From assembly GCA_937995745.1 (NCBI GenBank), contig CALKIU010000118.1:1-13989 (forward strand): a DNA stretch of 13,989 nt, in the 5' to 3' direction. Numbering within the stretch: position 1 is the first letter of the stretch; the number at the start of each line of letters is the position of its first letter. This stretch comes from an uncultured Bacillaceae bacterium (GTDB lineage Bacteria; Bacillota; Bacilli; Bacillales; Cytobacillaceae). Of the stretch, positions 5,695-12,699 are shown one piece after another. A program made the position numbers and the translations under genes. The notes under the pieces are model-generated. The model had not been told where the DNA came from. It was given only the letters and a program-made list of their open reading frames with translations, and ran no database searches.

Positions 5695-7869
5695 TTACAA
5701 GTAAGGAAGGAGATCTTCCAAACTGTCGAAAATGATGTCCGGTCGGACGCCGTATTTTTCGATGTCTTCCACAGTGCTTTCGCCGGTCAGGACGAGAATC
5801 GAGACCGCTTTTGTGCCGTCGGCAACGGCAATGTCCGTGTACAGGCGGTCGCCGACAAAAGCGATTTCTTCCTCCCGGTAGCCGGTATGTTTCACGATGT
5901 GGTCAAGCACCCGTTTGGACGGCTTGCCGAAAAATTCCGGATACCGCTCGGTGGAGGCTTCTATTAATCTGGCAATCGAGCCGCAGTCCGGGATGTATTC
6001 CAAGTTTTCGACCGGACAGTTTAAATCCGGGTTGATTCCGTAATAGACGGCGCCGTGCCGGATGTAATCGCACGCTTTGCGGAGTTTTTCATATGTCAAG
6101 CTGGTGTCGAACGCAATGATGACCATATCCGGTTCCTCGTCGGTCAGGAGGAAGCCGTTGTCCCTGAACTCTTGATGAAGGCTCTCTGTGCCGAGGAGGT
6201 AAATGCTTTCTCCCGGATGATGTTCCTGTAAATATTCCATGATCACGTGCGTCGATACAAACATCCGGTCATCTGCTATCGGGATATCCAATTTTTCCAA
6301 CTTCGTCAAATAACTCTGTTTCGATTTGGAAGAGTTGTTCGTGAAAAAGCAGTAATCCCGGCCGCTGTTTTTAATAGCTTCCAAGACTTTTTTCGTAAAC
6401 GGGAACAGCTGATCTTCCAAATAAATGGTTCCGTCCATGTCGAGGACAAACAGCTTGATTTTATCAATTTGCGCTTGCGTCTGTTCTTGCAGCAATTTGC
6501 GGTAATTGGCTTGCTTGCCCGCGGTGAAGTAGTCCCGCACCATGGCGGCATACGGTTCGGCGAGTCCCAAATCCCACAACAGCTGCAAAATGGTATAGCG
6601 GTTTCTCACTTCTTTCGCATAGCGGATGCAGTCGTAAATCATTTGCGCATCGACGCCGACCTGCAGCGGATTGATGGGCAGGTTCACGGAAAGGAGAATC
6701 TTTTCGATTTCCTCCGGTTTCGGCAGCCATTCTTTGACGGCGGCCACAATTTCCGGCCATTTTTCTTCAATGACTTGAATACGCTCCGCATGTTGTTGCG
6801 GATCGTTTTTTCCGACCTCGTTCTCGAGGGCGATGACTCCGTCGGCTGCCAGTTCGAACACCCGGCGCATTTCTTTTTCCCACTGCTCTTTGTCAAATTG
6901 CCGCGCGGTTTTTCTCGCTTTGGCAAAATCGGGCTGTTCGTTGATCAGTTGATGGTACATGTAGGAAGAGGCCACCGTGCCGATGCCGACTTTAATGCCG
7001 TGAAGAATCGCTTTCCGCTCCTGGAAGAGGAATTTCATTTCCCAGTAGTGCGACATATGATGTTCGCTTCCGGACGCCGGCCGGGAATTTCCGACGAAGC
7101 TCATGGCAATTCCGGTCAATACAAGCGCTTCCATAATACTTTCGATCGCTTCATCGTCGCGGCGCGTGATTCCGTCCGCCAGGCTCACCACTTTGCGGAT
7201 GGCGTCTTTTACCATGCCGGCGACCTTGTCGCAGTAGTATTCGTCATTGATGATGCGGGAAATGTTCCAATCCAAAAGGCAAGTGTATTTGGCGAGAATA
7301 TCGGCGAATCCGGCCGCAATCATGTCCATCGGCGCCTGTTTCAGCACGTCCGTATCTCCGATGATCGCAAGCGGACTGTGAGTTTCATACGTTGTTTTTA
7401 AATGATTGGCAATGAGAGCTGCGCCTACGGAAGCAAAACCGTCCATGGAAGGGGCGGTGGCGACGATGATGTAGTCGAGACCGAGCTTGAAGCTGGCAAA
7501 TTTGCAGAGGTCGTTGATCGTTCCCGCGCCGACGGCAATCATGATGTCCGTGCCGGAAGGAAGATTCAGGACTATTTCACCGAGGGCCGTTTCGTCAGCG
7601 ACGACTTCTTCTTCTCTTAAAATGCAGACGGAGTATTCGACCCCTTCTTTGTCAAAAATTTGTACCAGTCTTTCCCCGGCGGCTCGGTACGTATTGCGGT
7701 CGGCGACAATGTAAGCCTTTCGTTTCCGTTCTTGCCGGAGCAGGGCGGGCAGTTTTTCCAATACATTCCGGCCGATTTCCACTGTTTTCACTTGGCAGTT
7801 GTGCGTCCGGCCGCAATGGCAGACGATGTCTTTTTGCAAGTAGTTTTGAATCGAAGTTCCCGGGCTCAT
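5695..7869 (-). CDS. AraM-AraL fusion: sn-glycerol-1-phosphate dehydrogenase joined to a HAD-IIA phosphatase (724 aa)
   Basis: Residues about 1-450 are a complete AraM/EgsA-type sn-glycerol-1-phosphate dehydrogenase, which interconverts dihydroxyacetone phosphate and glycerol 1-phosphate with NAD(P)H. Visible are VGAGTINDLCKF (cofactor), VATAPSMDGFAS, and the metal-site segments GFADILAK (D190), GSEHHMSH (267-274) and LHGIKVG (H290). The normal AraM end (YTILQLLWDLGL) follows. After a linker of about 25 residues, residues 471-724 are a complete NagD/AraL-type HAD phosphatase with D477 and D479 in LDMDGT, TNN at 510-512, K649 in GKP, and GDRLYTDI with D674. There is no methionine or ribosome site at the junction, so the HAD part cannot start alone. 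The ATG at 7869 follows GGAAAGGACGGGAG and a SigA promoter. The frame runs open to 8013, but that stretch contains the promoter. AraL and AraM are separate genes in the B. subtilis ara operon. The physiological substrate is unproven. Confidence 0.9.
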   Translation of the reverse strand: MSPGTSIQNYLQKDIVCHCGRTHNCQVKTVEIGRNVLEKLPALLRQERKRKAYIVADRNTYRAAGERLVQIFDKEGVEYSVCILREEEVVADETALGEIVLNLPSGTDIMIAVGAGTINDLCKFASFKLGLDYIIVATAPSMDGFASVGAALIANHLKTTYETHSPLAIIGDTDVLKQAPMDMIAAGFADILAKYTCLLDWNISRIINDEYYCDKVAGMVKDAIRKVVSLADGITRRDDEAIESIMEALVLTGIAMSFVGNSRPASGSEHHMSHYWEMKFLFQERKAILHGIKVGIGTVASSYMYHQLINEQPDFAKARKTARQFDKEQWEKEMRRVFELAADGVIALENEVGKNDPQQHAERIQVIEEKWPEIVAAVKEWLPKPEEIEKILLSVNLPINPLQVGVDAQMIYDCIRYAKEVRNRYTILQLLWDLGLAEPYAAMVRDYFTAGKQANYRKLLQEQTQAQIDKIKLFVLDMDGTIYLEDQLFPFTKKVLEAIKNSGRDYCFFTNNSSKSKQSYLTKLEKLDIPIADDRMFVSTHVIMEYLQEHHPGESIYLLGTESLHQEFRDNGFLLTDEEPDMVIIAFDTSLTYEKLRKACDYIRHGAVYYGINPDLNCPVENLEYIPDCGSIARLIEASTERYPEFFGKPSKRVLDHIVKHTGYREEEIAFVGDRLYTDIAVADGTKAVSILVLTGESTVEDIEKYGVRPDIIFDSLEDLLPYL

Positions 7870-7902
7870 TTTCTCCCGTCCTTTCCATATTCTTTCATCT
7901 GC

Positions 7903-7931
7903 ATTATAGAATTGTTGATTTTTTTCGTCAA
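7903..7931 (-). promoter_or_regulatory. SigA promoter of the araM-araL gene
   Basis: On the minus strand, TTGACG (7926-7931), a 17-nt spacer and a perfect TATAAT (7903-7908) lie 34 nt before the ATG at 7869. This promoter decides the start codon, because the longer open frame would begin upstream of it. The ATTAATCA boxes lie upstream of the -35, with the nearest edge at 7951. Confidence 0.88.
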
Positions 7932-7950
7932 TAAGTCCCAAATTCCGGCT

Positions 7951-8052
7951 ATTAATCATTGAGTCTTTTTTATTAATCAGAGATAATATGATTAATAATT
8001 TTTTGTTAATCATGGCAGAAACTTGGGGATCTGGACGTTTTTTTATTAATCA
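7951..8052. repeat. Array of five ATTAATCA-type boxes (candidate operators)
   Basis: Exact ATTAATCA occurs at 7951-7958, 7972-7979 and 8045-8052. It occurs inverted (TGATTAAT) at 7989-7996, and with one change (GTTAATCA) at 8005-8012. The extended consensus is about TTTATTAATCA. Copies two and three form a 25-bp inverted repeat with a 9-bp centre (7972-7996). Direct copies are offset by 21, 33 and 40 bp, close to whole helical turns. They surround the candidate lacI-type promoter and sit upstream of the araM-araL promoter. Elsewhere I noticed only two isolated copies (1518-1525 and 11987-11994). Likely binders are the adjacent LacI-type regulator or the SorC-type one. Confidence 0.7.
7959..7987 (+). 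promoter_or_regulatory. Candidate promoter of the LacI-type regulator gene
   Basis: TTGAGT (7959-7964), a 17-nt spacer and GATAAT (7982-7987) form a moderate SigA match. ATTAATCA boxes abut the -35, lie in the spacer and follow the -10, which would give autoregulation. The leader to the ATG at 8092 would be about 98 nt. Confidence 0.5.
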
Positions 8053-8091
8053 AAAAAATATTTGCCAAACGGCGGAAAGGACGGTGTTCCC

Positions 8092-9183
8092 ATGGCGAAA
8101 CGGAAGAAAAAGCGGGTGACGACGAGGGACATAGCCGCGGCTTGCGGGGTTTCCCAGTCGACGGTTTCCATGATTTTGAGCGGCAAAAAAGGGGTCTCTT
8201 TTACCGAGGAGACGAGGAAGAAAGTGTTTGAGACGGCCATGGCGCTGGGCTACGAATTTCCAAACAGAAAAAATGGGGACAATGCGTGCGAAAAGACGAT
8301 TCTCGTGATTTGTCCGGCTTTGTCGTCGCAATACTACATCACTTTGCTGGAGTCGGTTGCCGCCTATGGGGAAAAGTTCGGCTATACGACGTTGACCGCC
8401 CACACGAGGAGAAAAAAGGAATTGGAAAGGGAGTATTTGGAAATGGCCCGGCAAATGAAAATGGCGGGCGTCATCTTCACTTATCCGCCTCAGTCATACC
8501 GGCTTCTCAATGAGGTGGCCGGGGAAGTGCCCATCGTGTTGATTAGCGATCCGAACGAGCAGTTGCGGGTGAATACGATTGAGCTTCACAGCGAAAAGCC
8601 GGGGATGATGGTGGCGGAGCATCTCATTTCTTTGGGCCACCGGCGCATTGCGTTTTTGACGACGCCGCTGAATGAAAAAGAAATCCCGCGGGTCAAACGG
8701 TTGGAAGGCATAAAAGAAGCGTTCCGGCGCCACGGGCTGGACCCGGGGCAGGTGCTCGTCAAAGAAATTTCCCCGCAGCAGTTGGAACTGTTTGCGCCGG
8801 GGCGGAGATATTTTGATACGGGGTATTATCTCACTTTGGAGGTTTTGAACGAAGATCCGTCGGTTACAGCCTTTGTGGGCACGACGGACATGGTGTCGAT
8901 GGGGATCATGGAAGCTTTGTCGGAAAGGGGTTTTTCCGTGCCGGAAGATTATTCCGTTTGCGGTTTTGACAATAATTTTTTGTCGTCGATTTCGCGTTTT
9001 TCTTTGACAAGCGTCGATCACTCCGTTGAAGCCAAGGGGATGGACGCCGTTGATATTATTCATCGATACGGCCGGTCGGCGGACCGGGGACGGAGGGGCC
9101 GGCCGATTTTAAGAATGGAGTATGAACCGCGCCTCGTTGTCCGCAATTCGACCGGTCCGGTCAGAAGCCGGCAGTTTCACTGA
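8092..9183 (+). CDS. LacI/GalR-family transcriptional regulator (363 aa)
   Basis: This is a ligand-controlled DNA-binding repressor or activator. The N-terminal HTH is clear: TTRDIAAACGVSQSTVSMIL (residues 10-29), then the third helix EETRKKVFETAMALGYEFP. A periplasmic-binding-protein-like effector domain follows from about residue 69 (ILVICPALSSQYY, AGVIFTYPP, HLISLGHRRIAFLTTP, VTAFVGTTDMVSMGIMEAL, DYSVCGFDNN, TSVDHS). The hinge between them, about residues 57-68, lacks the usual ARxL hinge-helix motif, whose leucine normally inserts at a central CpG of the operator. The start at ATG 8092 has GGAAAGGA about 10 nt upstream; the frame is open from a TTG at 8062 that overlaps nothing recognisable. 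It is divergent from the araM-araL gene, so that gene and itself are the likely targets. The 3' end overlaps the convergent SorC-type gene by 23 nt. Confidence 0.9.
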   Translation: MAKRKKKRVTTRDIAAACGVSQSTVSMILSGKKGVSFTEETRKKVFETAMALGYEFPNRKNGDNACEKTILVICPALSSQYYITLLESVAAYGEKFGYTTLTAHTRRKKELEREYLEMARQMKMAGVIFTYPPQSYRLLNEVAGEVPIVLISDPNEQLRVNTIELHSEKPGMMVAEHLISLGHRRIAFLTTPLNEKEIPRVKRLEGIKEAFRRHGLDPGQVLVKEISPQQLELFAPGRRYFDTGYYLTLEVLNEDPSVTAFVGTTDMVSMGIMEALSERGFSVPEDYSVCGFDNNFLSSISRFSLTSVDHSVEAKGMDAVDIIHRYGRSADRGRRGRPILRMEYEPRLVVRNSTGPVRSRQFH

Positions 9184-10120
9184 TTTTCAACAGTTCTTTG
9201 GCGGTGAGTTCGTCCGTGTACAAAATATCGATAAATCCGCCCCTGAGCGCTCCCAATAAGGGGCGGATTTTGCTTTTTCCGCTGACGACGGCGATTTTGC
9301 ACGGTTTCTTTTTGAGGCTTTCCGGCGGGATGCCCATTGTCCGTTTGTCATGTTCGCGGCTGATGATTTGTCCGTTGATGTCAAAATAGCGGCTGCACAC
9401 TTCGCCGACCGCGCCCCGTTCGAGCATATACCGGTATTCTTCATCCGTAAAAAAGCCTTCCTGATACAAAATGGAATCTTTGGCAATGGAACCGACGGAA
9501 AAAATGGTGACGGGAGCGGCTTCCGCCAAGTCCAAAATGGATTTGATGTAGGAATCCCGTTTCAATGTATTGGCGATTTCTTCGCTGTCGACAAGGACGG
9601 GAACGGGGAGGAGATAACCGGTTCCGTTGCCCGCTTTTGCCAGCGAGTCGACGATTTTGCTTGCCCCTGTGGCCGACATCCGCTGGGAAATGGCCCCGTT
9701 CAGCTGGACCACTTTGATGTTTTTAACCTTCATCGGGCGCAAATGGTCGGCGAGGCAAGACATCGTGCGGCCCCAGGACACCCCGACAATCATCTCGTCT
9801 TCCAGGTATTGTTCAATGCGCGCCGCGAGCGCTTTGCACGTGTCGTTCATGATAATTTTGTCGTTCTCCACGATCACGGGGTTGACAAAAACTTCCTCCA
9901 GAGAAAAAGCCGTTTTTATTTCTTCATTCAGAGAATCTATCGTCTGAAAAGGAAATTCGATCGACACTTTGACATAACCCATGTCGATGGCTTTTTGAAG
10001 CATGCGGCTGACGGTGGATTTTGAGATCCCTTCATGTTTGGCGATTTCCGCTTGCCCCCAGCCGAGCTCGTAGTAAAGTTTGGCAATTCGGATCATTTGC
10101 TGCAATTTTTTTGTGTTCAT
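9161..10120 (-). CDS. SorC/DeoR-type sugar-binding transcriptional regulator (319 aa)
   Basis: This regulator belongs to the SorC family (B. subtilis DeoR, Klebsiella SorC and Brucella EryD are examples), which senses phosphorylated sugars. The N-terminal HTH is IAKLYYELGWGQAEIAKHEGIS then KSTVSRMLQKAIDMGYVKV (about residues 12-52). The C-terminal SorC effector domain includes MIVGVSWGRTMSCLADHL, IKVVQLNGAIS, and later VGEVCSRYFDINGQII and KIAVVSGKSKIRPLLGALRGGFIDILYTDE. The length of 319 is normal. The ATG at 10120 follows AGGGAG at about 6-nt spacing. It is divergent from the GpsA-like dehydrogenase gene across 166 bp, so that gene is its most probable target. It converges with the LacI-type gene, with overlapping stop codons and no terminator between them. 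Confidence 0.9.
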   Translation of the reverse strand: MNTKKLQQMIRIAKLYYELGWGQAEIAKHEGISKSTVSRMLQKAIDMGYVKVSIEFPFQTIDSLNEEIKTAFSLEEVFVNPVIVENDKIIMNDTCKALAARIEQYLEDEMIVGVSWGRTMSCLADHLRPMKVKNIKVVQLNGAISQRMSATGASKIVDSLAKAGNGTGYLLPVPVLVDSEEIANTLKRDSYIKSILDLAEAAPVTIFSVGSIAKDSILYQEGFFTDEEYRYMLERGAVGEVCSRYFDINGQIISREHDKRTMGIPPESLKKKPCKIAVVSGKSKIRPLLGALRGGFIDILYTDELTAKELLKISETAGF

Positions 10121-10156
10121 TTTTTCTCCCTAATCTGCATGATTTTCTTTTGTTTT

Positions 10157-10186
10157 ATGATATAACAACGCCGGCGGGGATGACAA
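10157..10186 (-). promoter_or_regulatory. Candidate promoter of the SorC-type regulator gene
   Basis: On the minus strand, TTGTCA (10181-10186) is followed by TATATC at 16-nt spacing (10159-10164) or TATCAT at 18-nt spacing (10157-10162). A partly symmetric AATC-TGCAT-GATT element at 10132-10144, between promoter and start, could be an operator. Confidence 0.5.
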
Positions 10187-10203
10187 TAGATTCAGGCCGT
10201 AAG

Positions 10204-10232
10204 TTGCAATTTTTTTCATCGCATGATATTAT
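10204..10232 (+). promoter_or_regulatory. Promoter of the GpsA-like dehydrogenase gene
   Basis: TTGCAA (10204-10209), a 17-nt spacer and TATTAT (10227-10232) give a fair SigA promoter, with transcription expected to start near 10239. An 8-bp palindrome TAACGTTA (10240-10247) lies directly at that start point. Confidence 0.65.
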
Positions 10233-10246
10233 TCCCATATAACGTT

Positions 10247-10261
10247 AAAAAGCGATTACAT
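10247..10261. promoter_or_regulatory. Candidate cre (CcpA) site
   Basis: Read on the minus strand, ATGTAATCGCTTTTT fits the Bacillus cre pattern WTGNAANCGNWNNCW at all but one defined position (T instead of the second-half C). It lies just downstream of the inferred transcription start, where CcpA would act as a roadblock, which suggests glucose repression of the dehydrogenase gene. Confidence 0.4.
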
Positions 10262-10286
10262 TTATCCTAAACGGAAGGGGATTGCG

Positions 10287-11333
10287 ATGAGCATATTGAC
10301 TTATGTTGGTGCAGGACAAATGGCTTCGGCCCTGACTTTTCCCGCGGTGGAGAACGGCCATGAAGTAAGATTGGTGGGTACGCATCTGGACCGGGAGATT
10401 ATTGATGAACTGAGGAGAAGCAGATACCACATCACGTTGAAGAGAACATTGCTGGAAGGAATCAAATTTTATCAAATTGAAGAAGTGGAAGAGGCATTGG
10501 AAGGAGCCGACGTGGTGGTATGCGGCGTCTCCAGTTTCGGCGTCGATTGGTTTGCTGAAAAAATTATCCCCATTTTGCCCGAATCGGCCCCTGTTTTAAG
10601 CGTGACGAAAGGGATGCTGGATCAAGAGGACGGCACGATGATTACTTACCTCGATTATTTCAAAGAGAGGATGCCGGCTGGAAAGAAACTGTCGTTGAAT
10701 GCCATCGGCGGCCCTTGTACTAGCTACGAACTGGCCGATCATGACGACAGCCACGTGGCCTTTTGCGGCGAAGACATGGAAGTGTTGAAAAAACTGAAAG
10801 AAACTTTTGAGACCGATTATTATCATATCAGCCTGTCCACCGACGTCATCGGCGTCGAATGCGCCGTGGCGATGAAAAACGCTTATGCTTTGGGCGTTTC
10901 GCTGGCAGTCGGCCTGGCGGAAAAACGGGACGGCAAAATCGGCGCCGTTCATTACAATTCCCAAGCGGCCCTCTTTGGACAAGGTCTTAGGGAAATGATC
11001 AAGCTCATTGAACTGGCCGGCGGCGGTCCGGAAAACATCATTTTCGGCGGCGGAGATTTGTATGTGACCGTGTTCGGCGGCCGGACGCGGAAAATCGGCA
11101 CATTGCTCGGCCGGGGCTTGAGTTTTGAAGAAGCAATGGAAGAACTGAAAGGCGAAACCCTCGAATCGATCGTCATTTCGACAAGGACGGCCCGGGCTGT
11201 CCGCAGACTGGCGGAACGGAATATTGTCAACCTCGAGGATTTCCCTCTCCTGATGCACGTGGACGAAATCATCAACCAAGGGAAGGAAGTCAACATCCCG
11301 TGGAAAGAATTCACCATGACCATTGACAAATAA
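10287..11333 (+). CDS. GpsA-like NAD(P)-dependent glycerol-3-phosphate dehydrogenase paralogue (348 aa)
   Basis: This is a member of the GpsA superfamily, which interconverts dihydroxyacetone phosphate and sn-glycerol 3-phosphate. It has an N-terminal Rossmann fold (YVGAGQMASAL, G8-A-G10), SVTKGM (K108), and the GGPCTSYELA segment matching GpsA's GPS loop. DVIGVECAVAMKNAYALG carries the expected catalytic lysine, K197. The C-terminal domain contains the paired GGGDLYVT and GRTRKIGTLLGRG segments. The length is GpsA-like, but several signature residues differ: the usual GxGxWGTA reads GAGQMASA. Together with its own SorC-type regulator and a candidate cre site, this suggests a catabolic paralogue, not the housekeeping lipid-synthesis enzyme. 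The true substrate may be another polyol phosphate. The ATG at 10287 has GGAAGGGG 7 nt upstream. Confidence 0.82.
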   Translation: MSILTYVGAGQMASALTFPAVENGHEVRLVGTHLDREIIDELRRSRYHITLKRTLLEGIKFYQIEEVEEALEGADVVVCGVSSFGVDWFAEKIIPILPESAPVLSVTKGMLDQEDGTMITYLDYFKERMPAGKKLSLNAIGGPCTSYELADHDDSHVAFCGEDMEVLKKLKETFETDYYHISLSTDVIGVECAVAMKNAYALGVSLAVGLAEKRDGKIGAVHYNSQAALFGQGLREMIKLIELAGGGPENIIFGGGDLYVTVFGGRTRKIGTLLGRGLSFEEAMEELKGETLESIVISTRTARAVRRLAERNIVNLEDFPLLMHVDEIINQGKEVNIPWKEFTMTIDK

Positions 11334-11643
11334 AAGCGTGCCGGGTGTCTCCGTTCATATCGCAGGCACTTTTGTCATGGTGCCGGGGACTGGATGCCGG
11401 ACTTTTCCAATCGAAGGCAAGAGCTCTTGATTCGGGTGCGGTGGTCAAGTGCCGGGTGCTTTTGCCAAGGTGGGCGGCGGTTTTTGTCCTGTGTCCGGCG
11501 CAAACCGGATCCGCAATAAGCGGATCCGGTTTTTTGTGCCGGGCGTTTTTTGTGGAAACCCAAGGCCGAGATAGAGAACCATGAACGCTTTTGTGCGGAA
11601 TGGACGGACGCTTCCCGGTCCATACTAACAAAAGGTGATGGGG
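11334..11643. other. Intergenic region between the dehydrogenase and glutaminase genes
   Basis: I see no credible gene. The octamer GTGCCGGG occurs four times in the same orientation (11338-11345, 11380-11387, 11449-11456, 11536-11543). A strong terminator is present at 11502-11535. No promoter for the glutaminase gene could be identified with confidence in the remaining 100 bp. Confidence 0.5.
11502..11535 (+). terminator. Strong Rho-independent terminator
   Basis: CCGGATCCGC and GCGGATCCGG are perfect complements (10 bp, extended by AAA/TTT to 13 bp) around the loop AATAA, followed directly by a T-run. It lies about 170 nt after the GpsA-like gene and is the first strong terminator downstream of it. 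Confidence 0.9.
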
Positions 11644-12573
11644 ATGCCGTGTCAAACAAATGAAGATTTGGAAAAATTGGTTATCATGGCGAAACAATAT
11701 ACGAAGGATGGCAAAGTGGCCGATTATATCCCCGAACTGGGGAAAGCGGACCGTGATGATTTGTCTGTGGCGCTCGCCTATCCGGACGGCCGCTTTCTTT
11801 CAGCCGGGGAAATACATAAAAAGTTCACCTTGCAAAGCATTTCAAAGGTAATCAGTCTTGCGCTCGTACTTATGGAACGGGGAATGGAGCCCGTGTTCGA
11901 GCGGGTCGGGATGGAACCGACCGGTGACCCTTTTAATTCCATTTACAAACTGGAGACGATTTCACCGGGCAAACCGCTAAATCCGATGATTAATGCCGGG
12001 GCGTTGGTTGTCACGAGTCTGATCAATGGGCGTTCCGTAAAAGAGCGGCTGGAGCGCCTCCTCGATTTTGTCCGCGAATTGTCGGGCAATCCGGAAATCG
12101 GTTATAACGAGCGGGTGGCCGCGTCGGAGTTCGAAACGGCCGATTTGAACCGGGCTTTGTGCTATTTTCTCAAGCAGCACCGGGTCATTGCGGAAGACGT
12201 GGAATCGTTGATGGAACTTTATACGAAACAATGCGCAATTGAGATGGACTGCCTGGATTTGGCGAAAATCGGCCTCGTTTTTGCCCATAACGGAACCGAT
12301 CCGTCCACCGGGAAAAAATTGATACCCTCCGATGTTGCCCGCATTTGCAAAACCTTCATGGTTACTTGCGGAATGTACAATGCTTCCGGGGAGTTTGCCA
12401 TTAAAATCGGCATTCCCGCCAAAAGCGGCGTTTCCGGCGGGATCTTGGGAGCGGTGCCCGGCAGATTTGGCATCGGCATATTTGGTCCCGCTCTCGATGA
12501 AAAGGGAAACAGTATTGCCGGAATCAAACTGCTTGAGCTGATGTCCCGAAATTATCAGTTGAGCATGTTTTAG
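11644..12573 (+). CDS. glsA: Glutaminase (309 aa)
   Basis: This is a serine-dependent glutaminase that hydrolyses L-glutamine to glutamate and ammonia in the cytoplasm. The beta-lactamase-like fold signatures are visible: FTLQSISKVISL with the catalytic SxxK pair S65 and K68, NPMINAGAL, YNERVAASE, ELYTKQCAIEMDCLDLAKIG, FMVTCGMYNASGEFA and IPAKSGVSGGILGAVPGRFGIGIF. The length of 309 is usual for the bacterial enzyme; I believe B. subtilis GlsA2 (YlaM) is the same size. Three starts are close together: GTG 11635, ATG 11638 and ATG 11644. I chose 11644 because the AAAAGG site overlaps or touches the other two and lies about 8 nt from this one. It appears monocistronic and unrelated to the sugar block to its left. 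No clear terminator follows it. Confidence 0.94.
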   Translation: MPCQTNEDLEKLVIMAKQYTKDGKVADYIPELGKADRDDLSVALAYPDGRFLSAGEIHKKFTLQSISKVISLALVLMERGMEPVFERVGMEPTGDPFNSIYKLETISPGKPLNPMINAGALVVTSLINGRSVKERLERLLDFVRELSGNPEIGYNERVAASEFETADLNRALCYFLKQHRVIAEDVESLMELYTKQCAIEMDCLDLAKIGLVFAHNGTDPSTGKKLIPSDVARICKTFMVTCGMYNASGEFAIKIGIPAKSGVSGGILGAVPGRFGIGIFGPALDEKGNSIAGIKLLELMSRNYQLSMF

Positions 12574-12699
12574 CCTCCCGCCGGAAGAGTGGGAAGGGAA
12601 AAGCCGGGCGCCGGACATCATTTTTGCCGGGGATGACGGCGGAGTACGTCTGTCCAAAGAGACGATCCTTATGGCCGGCCGGGCGCTTTCCTTCCGTTC

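Noticed and set aside
6247..7401. A 384-codon open frame on the plus strand opposite the araM-araL gene
   Set aside because: It has no ribosome site and no recognisable motif. It lies wholly antisense to a gene whose motifs are unambiguous, and is a by-product of that gene's codon use.
7870..8013. A 48-residue N-terminal extension of the AraM-AraL fusion protein
   Set aside because: The extension overlaps the consensus SigA promoter at 7903-7931, so it cannot be in the transcript made from that promoter.
10596..11279. A 227-codon minus-strand frame inside the GpsA-like gene, and similar antisense frames at 8494-9063 and 9350-10024
   Set aside because: All are shadows of well-supported genes and lack start signals and protein-like composition.
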